Made by a program: the position numbers and the translations under genes
Shown here: positions 7,461-16,362 of the stretch, piece by piece
Layout of the letters: each line of letters starts with the position of its first letter
Numbering within the stretch: the stretch's first letter is position 1
Assembly: GCF_014207985.1 (NCBI RefSeq)
Contig: NZ_JACHMI010000001.1
Coordinates: 3,393,001 to 3,457,000 of the forward strand
DNA length: 64,000 nt
Direction of reading: 5' to 3'
DNA from: Nonomuraea rubra
Lineage (GTDB): Bacteria; Actinomycetota; Actinomycetes; Streptosporangiales; Streptosporangiaceae
The notes under the pieces: model-generated
What the model was told of the DNA's origin: nothing
The model's database searches: none
The model's input: the letters and a program-made list of their open reading frames with translations, nothing else

Positions 7461-8966
7461 GTGGGTTCGTATGACGTGGTCGTGGCAGGCGGCGGGCACA
7501 ACGGGCTGGTCGCGGCGGCGTACCTCGCCGGTGCCGGGCGGCGGGTGCTGGTGCTGGAGCGGTACGCGCACGTGGGCGGCCTGGCCGTCTCCGCGCGGGC
7601 GTTCCCCGGCGTGGACGTGCGGCTGTCCCGGTACTCCTACCTGGTGAGCCTGCTGCCCACCCAGATCGTCCGCGACCTGGGGCTCGACCTGGAGCTGCGC
7701 CGCCGCCGGTACGCCTCCTACACCCCCAAGGGCGACACGGGCCTGCTCGTCGACAACGAGGACGACCTGCGTACGGCGGCCTCGTTCAGGAGCGTCACGG
7801 GCGGAGAGGCCGACCACGAGGCGTGGCGGCGCTTCTACGGCATGACCGCGGAGGTGGCCCGGGCCCTCGCCCCGACGCTGCTCCAGCCGCTGCGCCCCCA
7901 GGCCGAGATCGAGCGCCTGGTGGGGCAGGAGGCGTGGCGTGACCTGTTCGCGCGGCCGATCGGGGAGACGGTGGACGAGCGGTTCCGCGACGACACCGTG
8001 CGCGGCGTCGTGCTGACCGACGCGCTGATCGGCACGTTCGCCGACCCGGCCACCGACCTGCTGGCCAACCGGTGCTTCCTCTACCACGTGATCGGCGACG
8101 GCACCGGCGACTGGAACGTCCCGGTCGGCGGGATGGGCGCGGTGTCCGGGGCGCTGGAGGCGGCGGCCAGGCGGGCGGGCGCCGAGATCAGGACGGGGGC
8201 GGAGATCGTCGGCATCTCGCCGTCGGGCGAGGTGACGTTCGTGACGGACGACGGCGAGCACACCGTGAGCGGCGGGCACGTGCTGGTGAACCTGCCTCCG
8301 GCCGTGCTCGACCGGGTGATGGGCCGGCCGGAGACGGTGCCCGAGGGGGCGCAGCTCAAGGTCAACATGGTGCTCACGCGGCTGCCCCGGCTCAAGGACG
8401 CCGCGGTGGATCCGCGGGCGGCCTTCAGCGGGACGTTCCACATCAACGAGGGACGTGATCAGCTCGCGGCGGCGTACGAGCAGGCGGCGCGCGGTGAGAT
8501 CCCCGAGCTGCCGCCCGCCGAGGTCTACTGCCACTCGCTGACCGACGCCTCCATCCTCGGGCCCGGGCTGCGGGGCAGGGCCGAGACGATGACGCTGTTC
8601 GGCCTGCACCTGCCCGCCCGCCTCTTCAGGAAAAATCCGGACAAGGCGAGGAAGCTGGCCCTGGACGCCACCTTCGCCTCCATGAACGCGGTCCTCGCCG
8701 AGCCCATCGAGGACTGCCTGCTCACCGCCCCCGACGGCACCCCGTGCGTCGAGGTCAAGACACCCGTGGACCTCGAACGGGACGCCGGGCTGCCCGGCGG
8801 CCACATCTTCCACACCGACCTGAGCTGGCCGTACGCCGAGGACGGCGGGTGGGGCGTGGAGACCGAGCACGAGCGCATCCTGATGTGCGGCGCGGGCGCC
8901 CGCAGGGGCGGCGGCGTCAGCGGGATCGGTGGCCACAACGCCGCCATGGCACTCCTGCGCGGCTAG
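7461..8966 (+). CDS. Phytoene-desaturase-like FAD oxidoreductase (PYROXD2-like)
   Basis: This 501-residue flavoprotein opens with a Rossmann FAD motif (VVVAGGGHNGLVAAAYLAGAG) followed by VLVLERYAHVGG, as in the CrtI/PYROXD2 group of NAD(P)/FAD-dependent oxidoreductases. The C-terminal end (VSGIGGHNAAMALL) matches the conserved FAD-contacting tail. The start is the GTG at 7461, two codons before the first strand. No carotenoid genes are nearby, so a true carotene desaturase is unlikely; the substrate is unknown. It converges on the TetR gene at 8980 with a 13-base gap. Confidence 0.85.
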   Translation: MGSYDVVVAGGGHNGLVAAAYLAGAGRRVLVLERYAHVGGLAVSARAFPGVDVRLSRYSYLVSLLPTQIVRDLGLDLELRRRRYASYTPKGDTGLLVDNEDDLRTAASFRSVTGGEADHEAWRRFYGMTAEVARALAPTLLQPLRPQAEIERLVGQEAWRDLFARPIGETVDERFRDDTVRGVVLTDALIGTFADPATDLLANRCFLYHVIGDGTGDWNVPVGGMGAVSGALEAAARRAGAEIRTGAEIVGISPSGEVTFVTDDGEHTVSGGHVLVNLPPAVLDRVMGRPETVPEGAQLKVNMVLTRLPRLKDAAVDPRAAFSGTFHINEGRDQLAAAYEQAARGEIPELPPAEVYCHSLTDASILGPGLRGRAETMTLFGLHLPARLFRKNPDKARKLALDATFASMNAVLAEPIEDCLLTAPDGTPCVEVKTPVDLERDAGLPGGHIFHTDLSWPYAEDGGWGVETEHERILMCGAGARRGGGVSGIGGHNAAMALLRG

Positions 8967-8979
8967 CCCGGCCCGGGGC

Positions 8980-9534
8980 TCAGTCGGCGACGAGCTTGGC
9001 GGCCACCTCCAGGGCGACGTCCGCCCGCTCGGCCTCGTCCAGGTCCATGTCGAACAGGAACGGTGCGCTCCCGAGGATCACCGCGAACACCGCCAGCCTG
9101 GCCTCGAACTGCTTGACCGCGTCAGCCCCCGGTACGGCGAGCACCGACAACATGCCGACGATCCGGCTCCGCATGCGCTCCCCGGCCACGTTGTGCTGCA
9201 TGACGCCCTGGTTCACCTGCGCGAACCTGAACATCGGCCGCCACTGGTCCTCCATCAGCCCCGCCATGCGCCGCAGGATCTCCCGCCGGGACTCGGCCGT
9301 CCTCGGCTGCTCCGCGGCCCAGGCCATCAGCTCGTCGATCGAGTCGCACAGCCGGTCCACCACGCTGGCGAGGATGTCCTCCTTCGTGCGGAAGTGGTAG
9401 TAGAGCGCCGGTCTGGTGATCTCCAGCCGCTCGGCCACCTCCTGCAGCGAGGTCTTGTCGTATCCGCGCTCGGCGAACAACTCCAGCGCCACCTGCTGGA
9501 TCCGCTCACGTGTGTCCGTCCGCCGGCCCGCCAT
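8980..9534 (-). CDS. TetR-family transcriptional regulator
   Basis: This 184-residue protein has a classic TetR N-terminal HTH: RERIQQVALELFAERGYDKT, then LQEVAERLEITRPALYYHF and KEDILASV. The remaining 125 residues form a helical ligand and dimer domain, including a conserved-looking MRSRIVGMLSV helix. A GGGAG element lies just before the ATG at 9534. It is divergent from a cytochrome P450 gene with 87 bases between them, and those bases contain an 11-base-arm inverted repeat, so the protein very likely represses both itself and the P450. The ligand may be a P450 substrate or product. Confidence 0.95.
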   Translation of the reverse strand: MAGRRTDTRERIQQVALELFAERGYDKTSLQEVAERLEITRPALYYHFRTKEDILASVVDRLCDSIDELMAWAAEQPRTAESRREILRRMAGLMEDQWRPMFRFAQVNQGVMQHNVAGERMRSRIVGMLSVLAVPGADAVKQFEARLAVFAVILGSAPFLFDMDLDEAERADVALEVAAKLVAD

Positions 9535-9565
9535 CCCGCTCCCATCACTTGACGGCCCATCGCCT

Positions 9566-9595
9566 CATTGCTTACTTTCACGTAAGTAAGCAATG
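9566..9595. promoter_or_regulatory. Probable TetR operator, perfect 11-base inverted repeat
   Basis: Perfect arms cattgcttact (9566-9576) and agtaagcaatg (9585-9595) flank an 8-base spacer. The 30-base symmetric site is centred in the 87-base gap between the divergent TetR and P450 genes. Position, size and perfect symmetry fit a TetR dimer site that controls both promoters. The AT-rich arms stand out from the local base composition. Confidence 0.8.
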
Positions 9596-9621
9596 CGATC
9601 GGCTTCTTTGGGGGCAACACT

Positions 9622-10818
9622 ATGGCGCATTCCTTCCCAGTTCCGCGTACCTGCCCGTTCGCGCCGCCGCCCGAGTACGAGCGGATGCGCGAGGAGGCCC
9701 CGCTCGTACGGACCTCGCTCCCCGGCGGCGACGTCTGGCTCGTCACCCGGCACGCCGAGGCCAAGCAGGTGCTCGGCGGCGGCGGCATCAGCACCAGCCC
9801 GGCCACGCCCGGCCACCCCAACGCCGCGCTCCGCCCCTCGCCGCCGCCGTCGCCCGAGGAGGCGGCGGCCATGGAGAGGTTCCTGGCCGGCCACTTCATC
9901 GACCTGGACCCGCCCGAGCACACCAGGTTCAGGCGGCTGCTCATCCCCGAGTTCACCGTCAGGCGGATCAGGGACCTGCGGCCGGGCATCCAGGCGCTGG
10001 TCGACGGGCTCATCGACGACCTGGTCGCGCGGGGCTCCGAGGCCGAGCTGGTCGAGTCGTTCGGGCTCGCCCTGCCCTCGCTGGTGATCTGCCAGCTCCT
10101 CGGCGTCCCGTACGCCGACCGGGAGTTCTTCCAGGCGCGCACCCGCGAGATGCTCAGCTCCGACGGGGACTTCCACACGCCGGCGTTCGCGATCAGGGAC
10201 TACCTCGACGGGCTCGTCACCGGCGCCGAGAAGGCTCCGAGGGACGACCTGCTCGGGCGGCTGATCACCGGCGGGCAGCTCACGCACGACGAGCTGGTGG
10301 GGGTGATGTTCCTGCTGCTCGTCGCCGGCCACGAGACCACCGCCAACATGATCCCGCTGGCCACGCTCACCCTCCTGCGCCACCCGGACCAGCTCGCCGC
10401 GCTGCGCGAGAACCCTGATCGCTGGCCGATGGCGGTCGACGAGCTGCTGCGCTTCCACTCGATCGTGGACTGGGTGGCCTTCGACCGGGTCGCCGTCGAG
10501 GACCAGGAGATCGGCGGGCAGCTCGTCAGGAAGGGCGAGGGCATCTTCGTGCTCGGCGCCTCCGCCAACCGGGACGCGCGGGCGTTCGAGCGGCCGGACG
10601 AGTTCGACGTCGAGCGCGGCGCCCGCCACCACGTGGCCTTCGGGTACGGCGTGCACCAGTGCCTGGGCCAGAACCTGGCGCGCGCCGAGCTGGAGATCGC
10701 GCTGCGCACGCTGTTCGAGCGCCTGCCCGGCCTGCGGGTCACGGTGGCCGACGAGGAGCTGTCCGCCAAGTACGATGGACCCATCTTCGGGCTCACGTCG
10801 ATGCCCGTCGCGTGGTGA
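9622..10818 (+). CDS. Cytochrome P450
   Basis: This 398-residue soluble bacterial P450 carries the I-helix oxygen-activation motif AGHETT, the K-helix ExxR (ELLR in AVDELLRFHS) and the heme-ligand loop FGYGVHQCLGQNLAR with the proximal Cys near residue 348. The length is typical for the CYP105/CYP107-like actinobacterial class. No ferredoxin gene is adjacent, so redox partners must come from elsewhere. It is controlled in all likelihood by the divergent TetR regulator through the inverted repeat directly upstream. No biosynthetic cluster surrounds it, which points to a catabolic or detoxification role. The substrate is unknown. Confidence 0.97.
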   Translation: MAHSFPVPRTCPFAPPPEYERMREEAPLVRTSLPGGDVWLVTRHAEAKQVLGGGGISTSPATPGHPNAALRPSPPPSPEEAAAMERFLAGHFIDLDPPEHTRFRRLLIPEFTVRRIRDLRPGIQALVDGLIDDLVARGSEAELVESFGLALPSLVICQLLGVPYADREFFQARTREMLSSDGDFHTPAFAIRDYLDGLVTGAEKAPRDDLLGRLITGGQLTHDELVGVMFLLLVAGHETTANMIPLATLTLLRHPDQLAALRENPDRWPMAVDELLRFHSIVDWVAFDRVAVEDQEIGGQLVRKGEGIFVLGASANRDARAFERPDEFDVERGARHHVAFGYGVHQCLGQNLARAELEIALRTLFERLPGLRVTVADEELSAKYDGPIFGLTSMPVAW

Positions 10819-10883
10819 TCCTCATAAATTCTCCGTGAGGCCGTTCATCACGTTTTCATGATGAGCCCCTAGCGTTTGTAAGC

Positions 10884-11582
10884 ATGAGTGAGCCCGCACG
10901 GTTGCTGGTAGTGGACGACGAGCCCGCGTTGCGCGAGGCTCTGCAGTCGAGCCTGGAGTTCGAGGGCTACAAGGTCGTCACCGCCAACGACGGGCAGCAG
11001 GCGCTCGACGCCCTGGCGGCGGAGCCGTACGACGCGGTGCTGCTCGACGTCATGATGCCCCGGCTCGACGGGCTGACCGCGTGCCGCAGGCTGCGCGGGT
11101 CGGGCAACCACGTGCCGGTGCTCATGCTCACGGCCCGCGACGCGGTCGGCGACCGGGTCTCCGGGCTCGACGCGGGCGCCGACGACTACCTCGTCAAGCC
11201 GTTCGAGCTGGACGAGCTGCTGGCCAGGGTGCGGGCCCTGCTGCGGCGCGGCGCGCTCAGCTCGGGCACCCCCGAGGGCGACACGCTCTCGTACGGCGAC
11301 CTGCACATGGACCCGGCGACCAGGGAGGTCACGCGCGGCGAGCGCCGGCTCGACCTGACCAGGACCGAGTACCTGCTGATGGAGCTGTTCCTGGCGCACC
11401 CGCGCCAGGTGCTGACCAGGGATCAGATCCTCAGCGAGGTGTGGGGCTTCGACTTCGAGCCGACGTCCAACTCGCTCGACGTGTACGTGATGTACCTGCG
11501 GCGCAAGACCGAGGCCGGGGGCGAGCCGCGCGTGATCCACACCGTGCGCGGGGTGGGTTACGTGCTCAGGGCGACGCAGTGA
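10884..11582 (+). CDS. OmpR/PhoB-family response regulator
   Basis: This 232-residue protein has a receiver domain (residues 5-118; acidic pair DD11-12, phospho-acceptor Asp55 in [13 protein letters not shown], conserved Lys105 in YLVKPF) and a C-terminal winged-helix domain (about 132-230; ending with [10 protein letters not shown]). The gene overlaps the downstream sensor kinase by 4 bases (GTGA), so the two are co-translated. It resembles the MprA/TcrA group. The 65-base gap upstream contains tcat/atga half-sites (near 10846-10863) that could be an autoregulatory site, though this is weak. Confidence 0.96.
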   Translation: MSEPARLLVVDDEPALREALQSSLEFEGYKVVTANDGQQALDALAAEPYDAVLLDVMMPRLDGLTACRRLRGSGNHVPVLMLTARDAVGDRVSGLDAGADDYLVKPFELDELLARVRALLRRGALSSGTPEGDTLSYGDLHMDPATREVTRGERRLDLTRTEYLLMELFLAHPRQVLTRDQILSEVWGFDFEPTSNSLDVYVMYLRRKTEAGGEPRVIHTVRGVGYVLRATQ

Positions 11583-12979
11583 ACGGCGGTGAGCTGCGGG
11601 CGCGGCTGGTCGCGCTGTCCAGGCGCGGCAGCCTGCGCACGCGGCTGACGCTGCTGGTCACGGTGGCCGTGGCGCTGGCCATCGCGATGTGCGCGGGCCT
11701 GTCCTACTACGTCCTGCAAACCCGGCTCATCGGCAACTTCGACCAGAGCATCCTGGAGTCCGTGAGGGGCGGTGACAGGGGGTTCCTGGAGCACAACTGC
11801 ACGCCGGACGGCACGCGGGGCCCGTTCGCCGACGGCTCGGCGACGTTACTGTTCGCCAACGGCACCACCTGCTCGATCGGCCAGTCGCCCATCGTGCCGG
11901 ACTACGAGCGGGACTCGGCGGCCTTCGAGCCGTGCGAGCCCGTCTACCGTTACGGCACGACGCGCGACGGCAAGCCCGTCCGCGTGGTGACGGTCAACTT
12001 CAAGCCCGGCGTGGCGGTCATGGAGTCCAGGCCCGTCGGCTACATCCAGCGCACGTTGCGGCTCGCCGGGGTCAGTCTCGCCGGCATCTCCGTGCTCGGG
12101 GTGCTCGGCGCGGCCCTGGCCGGGCTCGCGATCTCCCGCTCCGCCCTGCGGCCGGTCGGCGAGCTGACCAGGGCGGTCGAGCACATCGCGCAGACCGAGG
12201 ACCTCGACACCCGCATCCCCGTCCACGGCGACGACGAGATCGCCCGCCTGTCCTCCTCGTTCAACGCCATGACCGCCGCCCTGGCCGGCTCCAGGGAGCG
12301 CCAGAAACAGCTCGTCGCCGACGCCGGCCACGAGCTGCGCACCCCGCTCACCACCCTGCGCACCAACATCGACCTGCTGCTGCGCAGCGAGCAGACCGGC
12401 CGCAGCCTCGACCCGGGCGCCAAGGAGCGCCTGCTGGTCAACGTGAAGGCGCAGTTCGCCGAGCTGTCCACGCTGGTGGCCGACCTGCTCCAGCTCGCCA
12501 GGGGCGACACCGACCACGAGCCGCACGTCGAGCTGGGCCTCCACGAGGTGGTCACGGCCGCCGTGGAGCGCGCCAGGCTGCGCGGCGCCGAGGTCGTCAC
12601 CGACCTCAGCCCCTGGTACGTCGTGGGCAGCGCCACGTCACTCGAACGGGCCGTGCTGAACCTCATCGACAACGCCGCCAAGTTCAGCCCGCCCGGCGCC
12701 CAGGTCGAGGTGAGGCTGCGCGACGGCCGCCTGACCGTGCGCGACCACGGCCCCGGCCTGCCCGAGGAGGAGCTGCCGCACGTCTTCGAGCGGTTCTGGC
12801 GCTCCCCGTCGGCCCGTGGCCTGCCCGGCTCCGGGCTGGGGCTGGCGATCGTGGCGCAGGCCGTCACGGAGGCCGGCGGCAGCGTGAGCCTGGAGAACGC
12901 CCCGGACGGCGGAGCCATCGCCACCATGACCCTGCCGGGAACTCTCATCCGCAACTCAGAATCGGATAAGTCGGCTTAA
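11579..12979 (+). CDS. Membrane sensor histidine kinase
   Basis: This 466-residue kinase starts at the GTG that overlaps the response-regulator stop. TM1 is at about residues 22-45, an extracytoplasmic sensor of about 115 residues follows with three Cys (near 74, 98 and 119), and TM2 is at about 163-186. A HAMP domain leads to HisKA with His251 in the [13 protein letters not shown] box, and HATPase_c has [25 protein letters not shown] and GSGLGLAIV. It pairs with the upstream OmpR-type regulator. The Cys-containing sensor region is not a named domain that I recognise, so the signal is unknown. Confidence 0.95.
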   Translation: MNGGELRARLVALSRRGSLRTRLTLLVTVAVALAIAMCAGLSYYVLQTRLIGNFDQSILESVRGGDRGFLEHNCTPDGTRGPFADGSATLLFANGTTCSIGQSPIVPDYERDSAAFEPCEPVYRYGTTRDGKPVRVVTVNFKPGVAVMESRPVGYIQRTLRLAGVSLAGISVLGVLGAALAGLAISRSALRPVGELTRAVEHIAQTEDLDTRIPVHGDDEIARLSSSFNAMTAALAGSRERQKQLVADAGHELRTPLTTLRTNIDLLLRSEQTGRSLDPGAKERLLVNVKAQFAELSTLVADLLQLARGDTDHEPHVELGLHEVVTAAVERARLRGAEVVTDLSPWYVVGSATSLERAVLNLIDNAAKFSPPGAQVEVRLRDGRLTVRDHGPGLPEEELPHVFERFWRSPSARGLPGSGLGLAIVAQAVTEAGGSVSLENAPDGGAIATMTLPGTLIRNSESDKSA

Positions 12980-13004
12980 AGACCCAAAACGTGTCCTTTG
13001 CTGC

Positions 13005-13379
13005 ATGAAGACAACAGCAGTGCGGACCCGCCTGGTCGAGGTGGTCGTCCCGGTCCACAACGAGCAGCGGGCGTTGCGGGCCGGCATCACCCGGCTGCAG
13101 GCCTACCTCGCCAGGAACTTCCCCTACGGCTTCCGCATCACGATCGCCGACAACGCCAGCACGGACAACACCTGGCAAATCGCCACCGAGCTGGCCCGGG
13201 AGCTGCCGGACGTACGCGCCGTGCACCTGGACGAGAAGGGCCGCGGGCGGGCGCTGCGCAGGGTGTGGTCGCAGAGCGAGGCCGACGTGGTGAGCTACAT
13301 GGACGTGGACCTGTCCACCGACCTCGACGCGTTCCTGCCGCTGGTGGCGCCGCTGCTGTCCGGCCACAGCGACGTGGCC
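13005..13379 (+). pseudogene. Truncated GT2 glycosyltransferase (N-terminal third)
   Basis: From the ATG at 13005 the frame encodes a normal GT-A N-terminus: VVVPVHNEQRALRAGI, ITIADNASTDNTW and the DxD-containing MDVDLSTDLDAFLPL. Family similarity ends at about residue 124 (SGHSDVA), where the same frame turns into Arg/Pro-rich nonsense at 13380. At this point another frame begins to encode the middle of a different enzyme, an ArnT-like transferase. The nucleotide-sugar binding half alone is too short to work as a GT2 enzyme (normally over 230 residues for the catalytic domain), so I call it a pseudogene made by a deletion. An assembly collapse is the alternative. Confidence 0.75.
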
Positions 13380-14547
13380 CTACAACGGCCTCGGCCGCGT
13401 CTTCGGCCAGGGGCGTGGCGGCGGGGGTGGTGGCTTCGGCGGGGAGGCCGGGGCCGGGCGGCTGTTCAACGACATCCTGGCGGGGCAGATCTCGTGGCTG
13501 CTGCCGTTCTGCGTGGTGGCGCTGGGGTTCGCGGTCCTGCCGCGGGTGCGGCGGCGGTTCGCCGGCGGCGGGCCTACGGCGGCGGCCTGGCTGGTGTGGG
13601 GCGGGTGGCTGGTCGTGCACTCCGTGGTGTTCAGCTTCTCCAGCGGCACCTTCCACCCGTACTACACGACGGCCATGGCTCCGGCGGTGGCCGCGCTGAC
13701 CGGGATGGGGGGTGTGGTGATGTGGCGGGCGTACCGGCGGTCGCGGGCGTGGGCCTGGGTGCTGCCGCTGGCGGTGGCGCTGACCGGGGGCTGGTCGTTC
13801 GTGGTGCTGCGGCGCACGCCTGACTGGCTGCCGTGGCTGGCCTGGGTTGTGCTCGGGGCGACCCTGGTGGCCGTGGTGGTGCTCGTGCTGGCCAGAGTCC
13901 TGGGCAGGGTGCAGGTGCGGGTCGCGGCCGTCGCGCTGGTGGCCGCGCTGGTGGCCGCGCTGGTGGCCGGGCTGGCCGGGCCCGCCGCGTACGCGGTGAC
14001 GCCGCTGCGGTCCCAGATCAACGGGACGAACCCGACCGCCGGGCCCTCGTCCGGACGGATGGGCTTCGGCGGGCCCGGAGGCACGCCGGGACGCATGCCG
14101 GACGGTGGCCGGTTCCCGGGCGGCGCGGCCCAGCCGGGCGGGAACCCGCAGGAGGGGCGGACGGCGGCGACCGGCGAGCGCGGCAGTGGCCGGACCGGAT
14201 TCATGGGACGCGGCGGCCCAGGCGGCGGCGTCAGCGACGAGCTGGCCGGGTACCTGGTGGCCAACCAGGGCGGCGCCATGTGGCTGGCCGCGGTGAGCAG
14301 CGCCCAGCAGGCGTCCGGCCTGATCCTCTCCACCGGCAAGCCGGTGATCGCCATGGGCGGCTTCACCGGCAGCGACCCCGCCATGACCGTGGACCGTCTC
14401 CGTTCGCTGGTCTCCTCGGGACAGCTCAGGTACGTCCTGCCGGGCAGCGGCGGCCGTCCCGGCCGGGGCAACGCGGAGGTGACGAGCTGGGTCCAGCAGA
14501 ACTGCACGGCCGTGGACGGCCAGGACGGGCTCTACGACTGCAAGTGA
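13380..14547 (+). pseudogene. Truncated ArnT/GT39-like membrane glycosyltransferase (C-terminal part)
   Basis: The frame open from about 13378 begins abruptly inside a conserved region (YNGLGRVFG) and continues with several hydrophobic helices (WLLPFCVVALGFAVLP, WVVLGATLVAVVVLVLARVL), a Gly-rich linker and a C-terminal domain ending WVQQNCTAVDGQDGLYDCK. Actinobacterial ArnT-like mannosyltransferases of this type have 650 or more residues with an N-terminal catalytic half; that half is missing here. It is out of frame with the GT2 fragment. The first internal start is the GTG at 13513, which would give a 344-residue membrane protein, probably without transferase activity. The 3' half itself shows no decay, so the deletion looks recent. 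Confidence 0.7.
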
Positions 14548-14588
14548 CAGGCGAGGGCGGCGCTCCTGCGGCGGCGCCCCACTGGGTC

Positions 14589-14603
14589 TTGACAACGATG
14601 TCA
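14589..14603 (+). promoter_or_regulatory. LacI-type operator overlapping a TTGACA box
   Basis: TGACAACGATGTCA (14590-14603) has perfect 5-base arms around a central CG, the layout of LacI-family operators. It overlaps a consensus -35 hexamer TTGACA (14589-14594), 21 bases upstream of the sugar ABC transporter ATG at 14624. This fits sugar-induced derepression. No LacI gene is adjacent, so the repressor would be encoded elsewhere. A clear -10 box is not evident in the short distance to the start. Confidence 0.65.
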
Positions 14604-14623
14604 GGCCGCTTCTTGATGGTCTT

Positions 14624-15391
14624 ATGGCCGCACCGCTGATCGCCGCCCGCGGGATCGTGAAGAGCTACGGCCAGGTCGAGGCGCTGCGCGGCGCGGACTT
14701 CAGCTTGGGGGCCGGCGAGGTGGTCGCGCTGATCGGCGACAACGGGGCGGGCAAGTCCACGCTGGCCAAGATCCTCTCGGGCGTCGAGCGCCCGGACGGC
14801 GGGACGATCGAGGCCGACGGCGAGCCGGTCGCGTTCGGGTCCGTGGAGGAGGCCAGGGGCGCCGGGATCGAGACCGTCTACCAGGACCTCGCGCTCTGCG
14901 CCGACCTCACCCCCGCCGCCAACTTCTTCCTCGGCAGGGAACGCCTCAGGCCCGGCCTGCTCGGCCTGCTCGGCGTGCTGGACAACGCGGCCATGCGGCG
15001 GGAGACCCAGCGGGCCTGCGAGCGGCTCGGCGTGCGGCTGGCGTCCCAGAGCGCGCCCGTGTCGGCCCTGTCCGGCGGGCAGCGGCAGGGCGTCGCGGTG
15101 GCCAGGGCCGTCACGTGGGCGCGGCGGGCGGTGTTCATGGATGAGCCGACGGCGGCGCTGGGCGTGCTGCAGACGCGGCGGGTGCTCGACCTCATCAGGA
15201 CCGTACGGGACTCCGGCGTGTCCGTCGTGCTCATCAGCCACAACATGCAGGACGTCATGGCGGTCTCCGACCGGGTCGAGGTGTTGCGGCTGGGGCGGCG
15301 GGTGGCCAGGTTCGACACGGCACGGGTGTCGATGGAGGAGCTGGTCGGCGCCATGACGGGCGTGCTCGAACAGCGGGAGGCCCAGGAATGA
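14624..15391 (+). CDS. Sugar ABC importer, ATP-binding protein
   Basis: This 255-residue ATPase of the ribose-type (CUT2) class has Walker A GDNGAGKST, signature LSGGQRQG, Walker B VFMDEPTAAL and a switch His in VVLISHNMQDV. The usual RbsA protein has two ATPase modules in about 500 residues; this is a single module, so a homodimer is expected, as in several actinobacterial FrcA-like systems. It overlaps the permease gene by 4 bases. A LacI-type operator lies just upstream. The transported sugar is unknown. Confidence 0.93.
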   Translation: MAAPLIAARGIVKSYGQVEALRGADFSLGAGEVVALIGDNGAGKSTLAKILSGVERPDGGTIEADGEPVAFGSVEEARGAGIETVYQDLALCADLTPAANFFLGRERLRPGLLGLLGVLDNAAMRRETQRACERLGVRLASQSAPVSALSGGQRQGVAVARAVTWARRAVFMDEPTAALGVLQTRRVLDLIRTVRDSGVSVVLISHNMQDVMAVSDRVEVLRLGRRVARFDTARVSMEELVGAMTGVLEQREAQE

Positions 15392-16350
15392 GCGGCCCAG
15401 GGACCAGGCCGGCGCGGCTGGGCGGGCTCCAGGTCGTGTGGATCGGGCTGGTGCTGGCCGGGCTGCTGGTCGCGTTCTCCGTGCTGGCCCCGCGCTCCTT
15501 CCCCACCTCGTTCAACCTGCTGAACCTGGTCAGCGACGCCGCCATCCTCCTCCTGCTGGCCACCGGCATGACGTTCGTGATCATCACGGCGGGGATCGAC
15601 CTGTCGGTCGGCGGCGTGCTGGTGTTCTCGGCCGTGGTGGCGGCCAGGGTCATCGAGGGCACCGGCTCGCCGCTGCTCGGCGCGGCGGGCGCGCTCGCCA
15701 CCGGCCTGGCCTGGGGCCTGCTGAACGGCGTGCTGGTCGCGCTGGGCCGGATCCCGGCGCTGATCGTGACGCTGGGCACGCTGGGCATGTCCCTCGGCGG
15801 CGCGCTCCTGCTCACCGGAGGCGTCGACCTGCGCGCGCCCGCCGGCCTCAACCTGGGGCTCGGGCTGGCGCGCTGGCTCGGCGTGCCGCTGATCGTGTGG
15901 ATCTGCGCCGCCATCACCGCGGTCCTGGCCCTCGCGCTGGCCTTCACCCGCTTCGGCCGGCACACGTACGCGATCGGCTCCAACGCCGAGGCCGCCCGGC
16001 GCGGCGGCGTGGCCGTGCGCAGGCACCTGATCAAGGTGTACGGCCTGGCCGGCCTCCTCGCCGGCCTGGCGGGGCACCTGTCGCTGGCCAAGTACGGCAT
16101 CACCGGCGTCTCCGCGCACTCCACCGACAACCTCCAGGCCATCGCGGCCGTGGTGATCGGCGGCACCTCCCTGTTCGGCGGGGCGGGGACGGTGGCGGGC
16201 ACGGTCATCGGCGTGTTCATCCCCGTCGTGCTGCAGAACGGCTTCCAGATCCTCGGCGTACGGCCGTTCTGGCAGCAGGTGGTGGTGGGCGCCGTGCTCG
16301 TCGCCGCCGTCTACGTGGACCAGTGGAGGCGCCGGGCCCGCGACCAGTAA
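15388..16350 (+). CDS. Sugar ABC importer, permease (RbsC-like)
   Basis: This 320-residue membrane protein of the BPD_transp_2 family has about eight to ten hydrophobic helices. Typical features are LLATGMTFVIITAGIDLSVG near residues 50-75, ALIVTLGTLGMSLGGALLLT, and the coupling-loop region YAIGSNAEAARRGGVAVRR. It overlaps the ATPase gene by 4 bases upstream and is followed after 12 bases by the binding protein. It forms the membrane channel of the same CUT2 importer; sugars such as ribose, xylose, fructose or galactose are the usual cargo. Confidence 0.94.
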   Translation: MSGPGTRPARLGGLQVVWIGLVLAGLLVAFSVLAPRSFPTSFNLLNLVSDAAILLLLATGMTFVIITAGIDLSVGGVLVFSAVVAARVIEGTGSPLLGAAGALATGLAWGLLNGVLVALGRIPALIVTLGTLGMSLGGALLLTGGVDLRAPAGLNLGLGLARWLGVPLIVWICAAITAVLALALAFTRFGRHTYAIGSNAEAARRGGVAVRRHLIKVYGLAGLLAGLAGHLSLAKYGITGVSAHSTDNLQAIAAVVIGGTSLFGGAGTVAGTVIGVFIPVVLQNGFQILGVRPFWQQVVVGAVLVAAVYVDQWRRRARDQ

Positions 16351-16362
16351 GGAGGCACCACC

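Noticed and set aside
6723..8936. 737-codon minus-strand open frame across lysR and the oxidoreductase gene
   Set aside because: Composition is that of an antisense frame and it opposes two genes with clear motifs.
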